Assembly: GCF_026013415.1 (NCBI RefSeq)
Contig: NZ_JAPDOK010000003.1
Location: forward strand, 62,001-126,000
Origin: Sphingomonas caeni
GTDB taxonomy: Bacteria; Pseudomonadota; Alphaproteobacteria; Sphingomonadales; Sphingomonadaceae
Reading direction: 5' to 3'
Length of the DNA: 64,000 bases
The position numbers and the translations under genes are program-made. Shown here in pieces: positions 57,301-64,000 of this stretch. The notes beneath the pieces are model-generated. The model made no database searches, was not told where the DNA came from, and worked only from the letters and a program-made list of their open reading frames with translations. Within the stretch, counting starts at the first letter, position 1. Each line of letters begins with the position of its first letter.

Positions 57301-59742
57301 TCATTTCACCGTAAGGGTGGTGCTTTTCAGCGTCGCTGAATCGGGGCCGGACGAGATGGTGAAGGTGCCGGGCTCCACCACGCGCTTCATCTGGACATTG
57401 TAGAAGCTCAGGTCGCGCGGGTTGAGCTCGAACGTCACGGTCTTGGTCTCGCCCGGCTGGAGCGTCACGCGCTGGAAGCGCTTGAGCTCGATCACCGGGC
57501 GGGTGACGCTGGCCTCATCGTCATGGACATAGAGCTGGACGACCTGATCGCCCGCGCGGCTGCCGGTGTTGGTCACCTTTACGCTCACGCTCACATGATC
57601 GCTGATCCCGATCGTGCTCGATCCCAGCACCGGTGCGCCCATCTCGAACGTCGTGTAGCTGAGCCCATAGCCGAACGGATAAAGCGGGCTCGTATCGCCG
57701 AACAGATAGCCGCGCCGCGCAGTCGGCTTGCGGTTGTAGTAGATCGGCAGCTGGCCGACGCTGCGCGCGATCGACACCGGCAGCTTGCCGCCCGGATTGT
57801 ACCGCCCGAAGATCACGTCGGCGAGCGCGTTGCCCGTCTCCTGGCCGAGGTACCAGCCCTCGAGCAGGGCAGGGGCGTTGCCCGCGAGATAATTGACCGA
57901 CATCGGCCGCCCGTTGAGCAGCACCACCACCACCGGCTTGCCAAGCGCGATCAGCTCCCTGGCGAGCTGGTTCTGCGGGCCCACCAGGTCGAGCGTGTCC
58001 ATGTCGCCGAGATGGTTGTCGGCCCAGCCCTCGCGGCTCAGCGCCTCGTTGCCGCCGAGCACCAGCACGATCGTGTCGGCGCTCTTCGCGACCTCCAGCG
58101 CCTCGGCGCGGAGCCTGTCGTTGGTGGCATCGGGGGTCAGCGTCACGCTGTCCTGCGCCCAGACATGGCCCTCGGTCAGCCGCACGCCTTCCGAATAGGC
58201 GACTTCGAACTTGCCCTTGCCCTCGGCCTCCATGCCCTCGAGCACGCTCACGACATGGGTCGGCACGTCCGAATAGCCGCCGATCGGCGTGTCCTTGGCG
58301 TGCGTCCCGATCACCGCAAGCTTCTTGATCTTCGTGGCGTCGAGCGGAAGCAGATTGTTCTGGTTGCGCAGCAGCACCACCGATTGCCGCGCCGCCTCGC
58401 GGGCCAGCGCGATATCGGCGGGGGTGCCGGTGAGCTTGTTCACCGCCTTCACATCGACATAGGGGTTCTCGAACGCGCCCGAGAGGAACTTCATCGTCAG
58501 CACGCGGCGCACTGCATTGTTGATCTGCGCCTCGCTGATCCGCCCCTCGCGCACCAGCCCGACCAGGTCCTTGAACCCCTCGCCATCGGGGGTCTCGACA
58601 TCGACGCCCGAATCGAGCGCCCGTGCGCCGGCGTCGCGGACGTTGGAGAACATGTGGTGCCGCGCGACGAGTTCGCGGATCGCGAAATAGTCGCTCACCA
58701 CTGCGCCCTTGAAGCCCCATTCGCCGCGCAGCACGTCGGTCAGCAGCCATTTGTTGGCGTGGCTCGGCAGTCCGTCGATCTCGTTATAGCTCGCCATCAC
58801 CGCCATCACCGGCAGTTCGGTCACCGCGCGTTCGAAGGGCGGGAAGAACATCTCGCGCAGCGTCCGCTCGCTGATTTGCGCGGGGCCAGTATTGGTGCCG
58901 TTCTCGGGCTGGCCATGGCCGGTCATGTGCTTGAGCGTGACGAACACCTTGTCCTTGCCCAGCGGCAGCGTGGTGCCCTGGAACCCACGGATCGCCGCCA
59001 GTCCCATCTCGCCGACCAGATAGGGGTCCTCGCCATAGGTTTCCTCGATCCGCCCCCAGCGCGGATCGCGCGCGACATCGACCACCGGCGCGAGCACCAG
59101 GTTCGCACCGCGCGCGCGGGCCTCGCGTGCCGCCACGGTGAAGATCTGCTCGAGCAGCCCCGGATTCCAGGTGCTGGCGAGCGCGATCGATTGCGGGAAG
59201 GCGGTCGCCCCCGGCACCACGAGCCCGTGGAGCGATTCCTCGTGCATCAGCATCGGGATGCCGAGCCGTGTATTCTCCATCGACCATTTCTGCGCGGCGT
59301 TGATGTAGCGCGCCATCTCCTCGCCGCTCTTGTTGCCGCTATTGGCAACCGCGCCCGCGCCGCTGGCCTGCACCACGCCGACCCGGTCCGACGGGCGCGA
59401 GATCATGCCGAGCCCGTTGGGGAAATTCTTGCTCGCTTTGGCGGGATCGAAATTGCCCGCATCGTCCTGGATCAGCCCCTTGGTCTGCCACACCGAGATG
59501 AGCTGCGCCGCCTTCTCGTCGAGCGTCATCCGCGCGAGCAGGTCATCGACGCGCGCCGAAACGGGCTGCGACGCATCCTTGTAGAGCGGGCGATCGGGGG
59601 CGGTGGCGGGATGCTCGGCGACCGCGCTCGATCCCATCAGCGGCATTGCGCCCCCGATGGCGACCGCGGCGACGGCGGCAAGGGCGGCGATCCTGATGTG
59701 GCGGGCGCTTGCCCCCGCCACATGCTGGCCGGTAACGGTCAT
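57301..59742 (-). CDS. GH3 beta-glucosidase/xylosidase
   Basis: An 813-aa exported GH3 enzyme. Domains: signal/anchor IRIAALAAVAAVAIGGAMPL, the (beta/alpha)8 domain with DPRWGRIEETYGEDPYLVGEM and the nucleophile Asp in GAVVSDYFAIREL, the alpha/beta sandwich with VLVLGGNEALSREGWADN, and a C-terminal fibronectin-III-like domain. ATG 59742 follows AGGGAGAGGA; a longer frame starting at 59817 would translate across the operator. It releases terminal sugars from oligomers made by GH10/GH43/GH9. Confidence 0.94.
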   Translation of the reverse strand: MTVTGQHVAGASARHIRIAALAAVAAVAIGGAMPLMGSSAVAEHPATAPDRPLYKDASQPVSARVDDLLARMTLDEKAAQLISVWQTKGLIQDDAGNFDPAKASKNFPNGLGMISRPSDRVGVVQASGAGAVANSGNKSGEEMARYINAAQKWSMENTRLGIPMLMHEESLHGLVVPGATAFPQSIALASTWNPGLLEQIFTVAAREARARGANLVLAPVVDVARDPRWGRIEETYGEDPYLVGEMGLAAIRGFQGTTLPLGKDKVFVTLKHMTGHGQPENGTNTGPAQISERTLREMFFPPFERAVTELPVMAVMASYNEIDGLPSHANKWLLTDVLRGEWGFKGAVVSDYFAIRELVARHHMFSNVRDAGARALDSGVDVETPDGEGFKDLVGLVREGRISEAQINNAVRRVLTMKFLSGAFENPYVDVKAVNKLTGTPADIALAREAARQSVVLLRNQNNLLPLDATKIKKLAVIGTHAKDTPIGGYSDVPTHVVSVLEGMEAEGKGKFEVAYSEGVRLTEGHVWAQDSVTLTPDATNDRLRAEALEVAKSADTIVLVLGGNEALSREGWADNHLGDMDTLDLVGPQNQLARELIALGKPVVVVLLNGRPMSVNYLAGNAPALLEGWYLGQETGNALADVIFGRYNPGGKLPVSIARSVGQLPIYYNRKPTARRGYLFGDTSPLYPFGYGLSYTTFEMGAPVLGSSTIGISDHVSVSVKVTNTGSRAGDQVVQLYVHDDEASVTRPVIELKRFQRVTLQPGETKTVTFELNPRDLSFYNVQMKRVVEPGTFTISSGPDSATLKSTTLTVK

Positions 59743-59798
59743 ATCATCCTCTCCCTCGCGTTCCGATCTGCCGCTATTGTCCAGCGTTGTCGGTTTTT

Positions 59799-59812
59799 TG
59801 GTAGCGCTATCA
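59799..59812. promoter_or_regulatory. LacI-type operator upstream of GH3
   Basis: TGGTAGCGCTATCA is the exact reverse complement of the site at 51382-51395, 57 bases before the GH3 start and within the GH3/LacI divergent region. A second half-palindrome, TTGCG-AG-CGCAA, lies at 59876-59887 close to the lacI-type start and may serve autoregulation. Confidence 0.62.
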
Positions 59813-59913
59813 AGCATAGATGACGCGCATCGGGACGGTCAACCGGTGAGCGCCCTGCGCAACTTTATTGCATTCTTGCGAGCGCAAACCTATGCCCGCC
59901 ACAGGAGGGATGT

Positions 59914-61005
59914 TTGAGCAAACCCAGCCGGCGAAGCCGTGGTACCGTGACCGTGCAGGATGTTGCGCGGGCCGCGGGCGTGTCCGCGATGACCGTTTCG
60001 CGGGTCGTCAATGGGGGCTCGAATGTTCGCGCTACCACGCGCGAGGCCGTCCTCGCCGCGATCGAGAAGCTCAATTATTCGCCGAACAGCGCCGCGCGCA
60101 GCCTCGCGGCGGGTGAGGCGACGCGGATCGGCCTCCTCTATTCGAACCCTTCCGCCGCCTATCTCTCGCAATTCCTGATCGGCGCGCTCGCCGCCGCGCG
60201 CCGCGCGGGCTGCCACCTCGTGCTCGAAGCGTGCGAGAGTGACCGGCCCGATGCGCAGGCCGAGGCCACGCGCCGCTTCGCCGCGACCGATGTCGAGGGC
60301 GTGATCCTGCCGTGCCCGCTCTCCGAGGCGCCCGCGGTCCAGGCGGAGCTTGCCACCGCCGAGATCCCCGCGGTCTGCGTTGCGATCGGCGTCGCCGTGC
60401 CCGGCACGCTCAATGTCCGCATTGACGATTTCGGCGCGGCGGCGGCGATGACGCATTACCTGCTCGATCTCGGCCACCGCCGGATCGGCTTCATCCGCGG
60501 CAACCCGAACCAGAGCTCGAGCATGGAGCGCTATCGCGGCTTCGTCGCGGCGATCGAGGAGGCGGGGATGAAGCTCTCCGACGTCGCGGTCGAACAGGGC
60601 TATTTCACCTTCCGCTCGGGCATCATCGCCACCGAGCGGCTGCTCGACCGCGCCGATCCGCCGACCGCGATCTTCGCGACCAACGACGATATGGCCGCCG
60701 CCGCGGTGGGCGTGGCGCACCGGCGCGGCATGCATGTCCCGCAGGATCTGAGCGTGGTCGGCTTCGACGATACCCAGCTCGCCACCACCATCTGGCCCGA
60801 GCTCACCACGATCCGCCAGCCGACCGCGGCAATGGCCGAAACCGCGCTCAACCTGCTGCTCGAACGGCTGCGCTCCCCCGAGCCGGTCGATCCTAACCGC
60901 ACCGACGATCAGCTACTCGATTACGAACTGGTGGTCCGCGAATCCTCGGGCCCGCCCCCGGGCGTGGCGGTCAGCACGCGCCGCGCCGGCGTGAAGGCGC
61001 TTTAG
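59914..61005 (+). CDS. LacI-family transcriptional repressor
   Basis: A 363-aa LacI regulator. The HTH is TVQDVARAAGVSAMTVSRVV (residues 13-32) with hinge YSPNSAARSLAAGEATRIG, then a periplasmic-binding-like effector domain (IDDFGAAAAMTHYLLDLGHRRIGFI, FATNDDMAAAAVGVAHRRG, VVGFDDTQLATTIWPELTTIRQP). TTG start with AGGAGG 6 bases upstream. Divergent from GH3; identical operators before GH3 and manD/GH67 suggest it controls the xylan locus. Inducer is probably a xylo-oligomer or uronate. Confidence 0.92.
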   Translation: MSKPSRRSRGTVTVQDVARAAGVSAMTVSRVVNGGSNVRATTREAVLAAIEKLNYSPNSAARSLAAGEATRIGLLYSNPSAAYLSQFLIGALAAARRAGCHLVLEACESDRPDAQAEATRRFAATDVEGVILPCPLSEAPAVQAELATAEIPAVCVAIGVAVPGTLNVRIDDFGAAAAMTHYLLDLGHRRIGFIRGNPNQSSSMERYRGFVAAIEEAGMKLSDVAVEQGYFTFRSGIIATERLLDRADPPTAIFATNDDMAAAAVGVAHRRGMHVPQDLSVVGFDDTQLATTIWPELTTIRQPTAAMAETALNLLLERLRSPEPVDPNRTDDQLLDYELVVRESSGPPPGVAVSTRRAGVKAL

Positions 61006-61100
61006 CGGCACGCCCGCGCGGCTTCCTCGTCGGTCAACGCTGTCGTAAAGCGGGCGAAAGCGCCCGAACCGGCTTGCTTTTCCCCTCCGATCCCGTAACC

Positions 61101-61113
61101 GTTACCGCTAACA
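61101..61113. promoter_or_regulatory. Operator-like site before the sugar transporter gene
   Basis: GTTACCGCTAACA (reverse complement TGTTAGCGGTAAC) lies 46 bases before the transporter start and differs at one base from TGTTAGCGGTATC at 41343-41355 beside the TonB receptor. A LacI-type site is plausible. Confidence 0.38.
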
Positions 61114-61158
61114 CGCCCGGCAGAGCATCCGCACGGGGTGAGGAGAGGGGACCCTTAT

Positions 61159-62574
61159 ATGAATCAGAGCGCAGAGAGGACCAATCTCGGCCTCGTCTTC
61201 GCCATCGTCGCGGTCGCGACGATCGGCGGCCTGCTTTTCGGTTACGACAGCGGCGCCGTGAACGGCACCCAGCCCGGCCTCAAGGCCGCCTTCAACCTCG
61301 ACGATGCGTGGCTCGGCTTCACCGTCGGTTCGCTGCTGCTCGGCTGCGTCGCGGGCGCGTCGCTGGCCGGCATCCTCGCCGACGCGATGGGCCGCCGCAA
61401 CGTGATGCGGATCGCCGCCGTCCTCTTTCTTGGTGGCGCAATCGTTCAGGGCATCGCGCACGAACATATGATCTTCCTGATCGCCCGGATCATCGGCGGC
61501 ATGGCCGTGGGCGCCGCATCGGTGCTCTCGCCCGCCTATATCTCGGAAGTCGCGCCCGCCAGCATCCGCGGCCGGATGACGACGGTGCAACAGGTGATGA
61601 TCATCACCGGCCTGACCGCGGCGTTCCTCGCCAACTATTATGTCACCGCGATCGCCGGGGTTTCGACCAACAAGATCTGGTTCGATATCGAGGCGTGGCG
61701 CTGGATGTACCTGCTTCAGGGCGTTCCCGCGGTGGTCTTCCTGATCGCGCTGTTCTTCATTCCGGAAAGCCCGCGCTATCTGGTGTCGAAGGGCCGCAAC
61801 GATCAGGCGCTCGCGGTGCTCACCAGCCTGTCGGGTCCGAATGCGGCGGCGGCCAAGGTCGCCGAGATTCAGGACAGTTTCGCGCATGATCACCGTCCAC
61901 GCCTCAGCGACGTGTTCACGCCCGCGGGTGGCCGCGGCTTCCTCGGCGTCCGCTCGATCGTCTGGGTCGGCATCATGCTGGCGGTGTTCCAGCAGCTCGT
62001 CGGCATCAACGTGATCTTCTATTACGGCGCGACTTTGTGGCAGGCGGCGGGCTTCAGCGAGCAGGATTCGCTGCTGATCAACATCGGCTCGGGCGCGGTC
62101 TCGATCGCGGCCTGCTTCGTTACCATCATCCTGATCGACCGCATCGGCCGCAAGCCGCTGCTGCTGCTCGGTTCGGTCGGCATGGCGCTGTCGCTGTTCG
62201 CGATGGTCTATGCCTTCAGCCAGGGCGGCCTGGTCGATGGCAAGCTCGTCCTGCCGGGCGACTCGGGCAAGATCGCGGTGTGGGCGGCCAACATCTATGT
62301 GATCTTCTTCAACGTCAGCTGGGGCCCGGTGATGTGGGTGATGCTCGGCGAGATGTTCCCGAACCAGATCCGCGGTTCGGCGCTCGCCGTCGCGGGCTTC
62401 TTCCAATGGGCCGCGAACTACGCGATCGCTCAGGCCTTCCCGGTGATGCTCACCTCGATCGGCCTCGCCGCGAGCTACAGCTTCTACGGCGTCTGTGCCG
62501 TGATCAGCTTCTTCCTGGTCGCCAGGTTCATTCACGAGACCAAGGGCAAGGAGCTCGAGGCGATGGAGGGCTGA
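61159..62574 (+). CDS. Sugar-porter MFS transporter (xylose/hexose:H+ symporter type)
   Basis: A 471-aa sugar porter with 12 hydrophobic segments. Family signatures are GGLLFGYDSGAVNGTQPGLK, DAMGRRNVMR, FIPESPRYLVSKGR, the QQLVGINVIFYYGATLW sugar-binding helix and IDRIGRKPLLLLGSVG. The C-terminus ends FIHETKGKELEAM (PETKG-like). It would take up monosaccharides such as xylose released by the enzymes upstream. ATG 61159 follows GGAGAGGGG. Confidence 0.92.
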   Translation: MNQSAERTNLGLVFAIVAVATIGGLLFGYDSGAVNGTQPGLKAAFNLDDAWLGFTVGSLLLGCVAGASLAGILADAMGRRNVMRIAAVLFLGGAIVQGIAHEHMIFLIARIIGGMAVGAASVLSPAYISEVAPASIRGRMTTVQQVMIITGLTAAFLANYYVTAIAGVSTNKIWFDIEAWRWMYLLQGVPAVVFLIALFFIPESPRYLVSKGRNDQALAVLTSLSGPNAAAAKVAEIQDSFAHDHRPRLSDVFTPAGGRGFLGVRSIVWVGIMLAVFQQLVGINVIFYYGATLWQAAGFSEQDSLLINIGSGAVSIAACFVTIILIDRIGRKPLLLLGSVGMALSLFAMVYAFSQGGLVDGKLVLPGDSGKIAVWAANIYVIFFNVSWGPVMWVMLGEMFPNQIRGSALAVAGFFQWAANYAIAQAFPVMLTSIGLAASYSFYGVCAVISFFLVARFIHETKGKELEAMEG

Positions 62575-62604
62575 CCGCCACGCCGATCAACCAGCTTTCC
62601 CTGA

Positions 62605-62633
62605 GGGTGCGGCTGCGGAGCCGCACCCTTTTT
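62605..62633 (+). terminator. Intrinsic terminator after the sugar transporter gene
   Basis: GGGTGCGGCT and AGCCGCACCC make a perfect 10-bp stem with a GCGG loop, followed by TTTTT. It lies 31 bases past the transporter stop and 15 before the dehydratase start, so the dehydratase needs its own promoter or read-through. Confidence 0.82.
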
Positions 62634-62647
62634 GTTAAAGGCCAATC

Positions 62648-64000
62648 ATGACTCGCACCCCCGCCCGCCCGTTCCGCTCGCGCGAATGGTTCGCCGCCCC
62701 AGGCCGCAGCGATATGGCCGCGCTCTATCTCGAGCGGTTCATGAATTACGGCATCACCCCCGCCGAGCTGCAGGGCGGCAAGCCGATCATCGGCATCGCG
62801 CAATCGGGCAGCGATATCGCACCGTGCAACCGCATCCATCTGGAGACGGTCAAGCGCGCGCGCGAGGGCATCCTCGCCGCCGGCGGCATCCCCATGGAGT
62901 TTCCCCTCCATCCGATCTTCGAGAATTGCCGCCGGCCCACCGCCGCGCTCGACCGCAACCTCGCCTATCTGGGGCTGGTCGAGATCCTCAACGGCTATCC
63001 GATCGACGCCGTCATCCTCACCACCGGCTGCGACAAGACCACCCCCAGTTCGCTGATGGCGGCTTCGACGGTGGACATCCCCGCGATCGTCCTCTCGGGC
63101 GGCCCGATGCTCGACGGCTGGCACGAGGGCGAACTGGTCGGCAGCGGCACCGTGATCTGGCGCTCGCGCCGGAAAATGGCGGCCGGCGAGATCGACGAGG
63201 CCGAATTCCTCCGCCGCGCGACCGACAGCGCGCCCTCCTCGGGCCATTGCAACACGATGGGCACCGCCTCGACGATGAACTCCATCGCCGAAGGCCTCGG
63301 CATGTCGCTCCCCGGCTGCGCGATGATCCCCGCCCCCTATCGCGAGCGCGGCCAGATGGCCTACGAGACCGGCCGCCGCATCGTCGACATGGCCTATGAA
63401 GACCTGCGCCCGTCCAAGGTCCTCAGCCGCCAGTCCTTCCTCAACGCGATCAACCTGCTCACCGCGATCGGCGGCTCGACCAACGCCCAGCCGCACCTCA
63501 TCGCAATGGCGCGCCACGCCGGCTTCGACCTGACCAGCGAGGACTGGATGGCCGGCTACGACCTGCCGCTGATCGTCAACATGCAGCCCGCGGGCAAATT
63601 CCTGTCGGAGCGCTTCCACCGCGCCGGCGGCATCCCGGTCGTCATCAAGGCGATGATCGAGAATGGCGCGCTCGACGGATCGGTCAGGACCGTCACCGGC
63701 AAGACCCTCGCCGAGAATGTCGCCGACGCGGTCAACAAGGACCCCGAGGTCATCTTCGCCTGGGACAAGCCGCTCAAGGAGCGTGCCGGCTTCCTCGTGC
63801 TCAAGGGCAATCTGTTCGACCAGGCGATCATGAAGACCAGCGTGATCTCCCCCGAATTCCAGGCCCGCTACCTCTCGCGCCCCGGCGCCGAGAATATATT
63901 CGAGGGCCGCGCGATCGTGTTCGACGGCTCCGACGATTATCACCACCGCATCAACGATCCCGCGCTCGCCATCGACGAGAATTGCATCCTCGTCATCCGC
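62648..64000 (+). CDS. xylD: D-xylonate dehydratase (IlvD/Edd family), cut by window end
   Basis: The first 451 residues of a protein expected to be near 595 aa. MTRTPARPFRSREWF, LYLERFMNYGITPAELQGGK, IAQSGSDIAPCNRIH (Fe-S cysteine), ILTTGCDKTTPSSLMAA (second Fe-S cysteine), SGHCNTMGTASTMNSIAEGL (third) and GFDLTSEDWMAGYDLPLI match Caulobacter-type xylonate dehydratase as I recall it. It converts D-xylonate to 2-keto-3-deoxyxylonate in oxidative xylose catabolism; L-arabonate dehydratase is the main alternative. The C-terminus lies outside the window. Confidence 0.93.
   Translation, partial: MTRTPARPFRSREWFAAPGRSDMAALYLERFMNYGITPAELQGGKPIIGIAQSGSDIAPCNRIHLETVKRAREGILAAGGIPMEFPLHPIFENCRRPTAALDRNLAYLGLVEILNGYPIDAVILTTGCDKTTPSSLMAASTVDIPAIVLSGGPMLDGWHEGELVGSGTVIWRSRRKMAAGEIDEAEFLRRATDSAPSSGHCNTMGTASTMNSIAEGLGMSLPGCAMIPAPYRERGQMAYETGRRIVDMAYEDLRPSKVLSRQSFLNAINLLTAIGGSTNAQPHLIAMARHAGFDLTSEDWMAGYDLPLIVNMQPAGKFLSERFHRAGGIPVVIKAMIENGALDGSVRTVTGKTLAENVADAVNKDPEVIFAWDKPLKERAGFLVLKGNLFDQAIMKTSVISPEFQARYLSRPGAENIFEGRAIVFDGSDDYHHRINDPALAIDENCILVIR

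Noticed and set aside
62528-63946. 472-codon open frame on the minus strand
   Set aside because: Antisense to xylonate dehydratase, whose real frame is open to the window end with strong family motifs.
1-64000. CRISPR arrays, rRNA or tRNA genes, and a tRNA attachment site
   Set aside because: No regularly spaced repeats and no tRNA-like cloverleaf were noticed; a covariance-model scan would be needed to exclude a tRNA firmly.

Overview
The window looks like chromosome of a Sphingomonas-type alphaproteobacterium. The DNA is very GC-rich, and the gene set is typical of that group: TonB-dependent receptors with tryptophan-halogenase-like and cupin partners, NasS/NasT-controlled nitrate assimilation, a xylan/glucuronate utilisation locus ending in xylonate dehydratase, and intergenic inverted repeats. 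All calls come from reading the sequence; no database search was run.

Layout. 1-5.1 kb: mobile-element backbone on the minus strand (relaxase, MobC, candidate oriT region, large serine recombinase with DUF2924 and DUF3489 genes, GIY-YIG remnant). 5.1-9.3 kb: an XRE-type regulator diverges, across a perfect 18-bp palindrome, from a tightly coupled operon: OGG-like DNA glycosylase, small glycine-rich protein, PfkB/nucleoside-deoxyribosyltransferase fusion, QueC-like ligase, SagB-type nitroreductase-fold protein, and a possibly truncated sixth frame. This is the strongest candidate for an undescribed system. It resembles the QueC/OGG accessory set of type IV CBASS but has no cyclase and no tRNA-guanine-transglycosylase-like gene, and it carries a small protein that could be the target of nucleobase conjugation.

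9.6-15.2 kb: GH2-type hydrolase, PL10 pectate lyase and a JmjC/cupin oxygenase. 15.2-19.4 kb: a lasso-peptide-like cluster with a small precursor, asparagine-synthetase-type cyclase, HPr-kinase-like enzyme, sulfotransferase and PqqD-like protein, but no visible leader protease. 19.5-30.5 kb: nitrate assimilation (cobA, nasA, nirD, nirB, porin, nitrate transporter, nasS, nasT), with terminator-like hairpins in the nirB and transporter leaders that fit NasT antitermination. 30.5-37.7 kb: mixed genes, including a twin beta-helix protein with a gluconolactonase-like propeller, a thioesterase, an ArsR regulator, a kinase-like ATPase and a cupin protein. 37.9-48.8 kb: a TonB receptor divergent from four tandem FAD-dependent halogenase-like genes plus a cupin gene; the second paralogue has lost the catalytic lysine.

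48.9-64 kb: xylan/cellulose locus with GH10 xylanase, ManD, GH67 alpha-glucuronidase, GH43, GH9, GH3, a LacI regulator, a sugar-porter transporter and xylonate dehydratase (cut by the window end). An identical 14-bp operator-like palindrome occurs in the ManD/GH67 intergenic region and upstream of GH3, suggesting one LacI regulon covering polymer breakdown, uptake and oxidative xylose catabolism.
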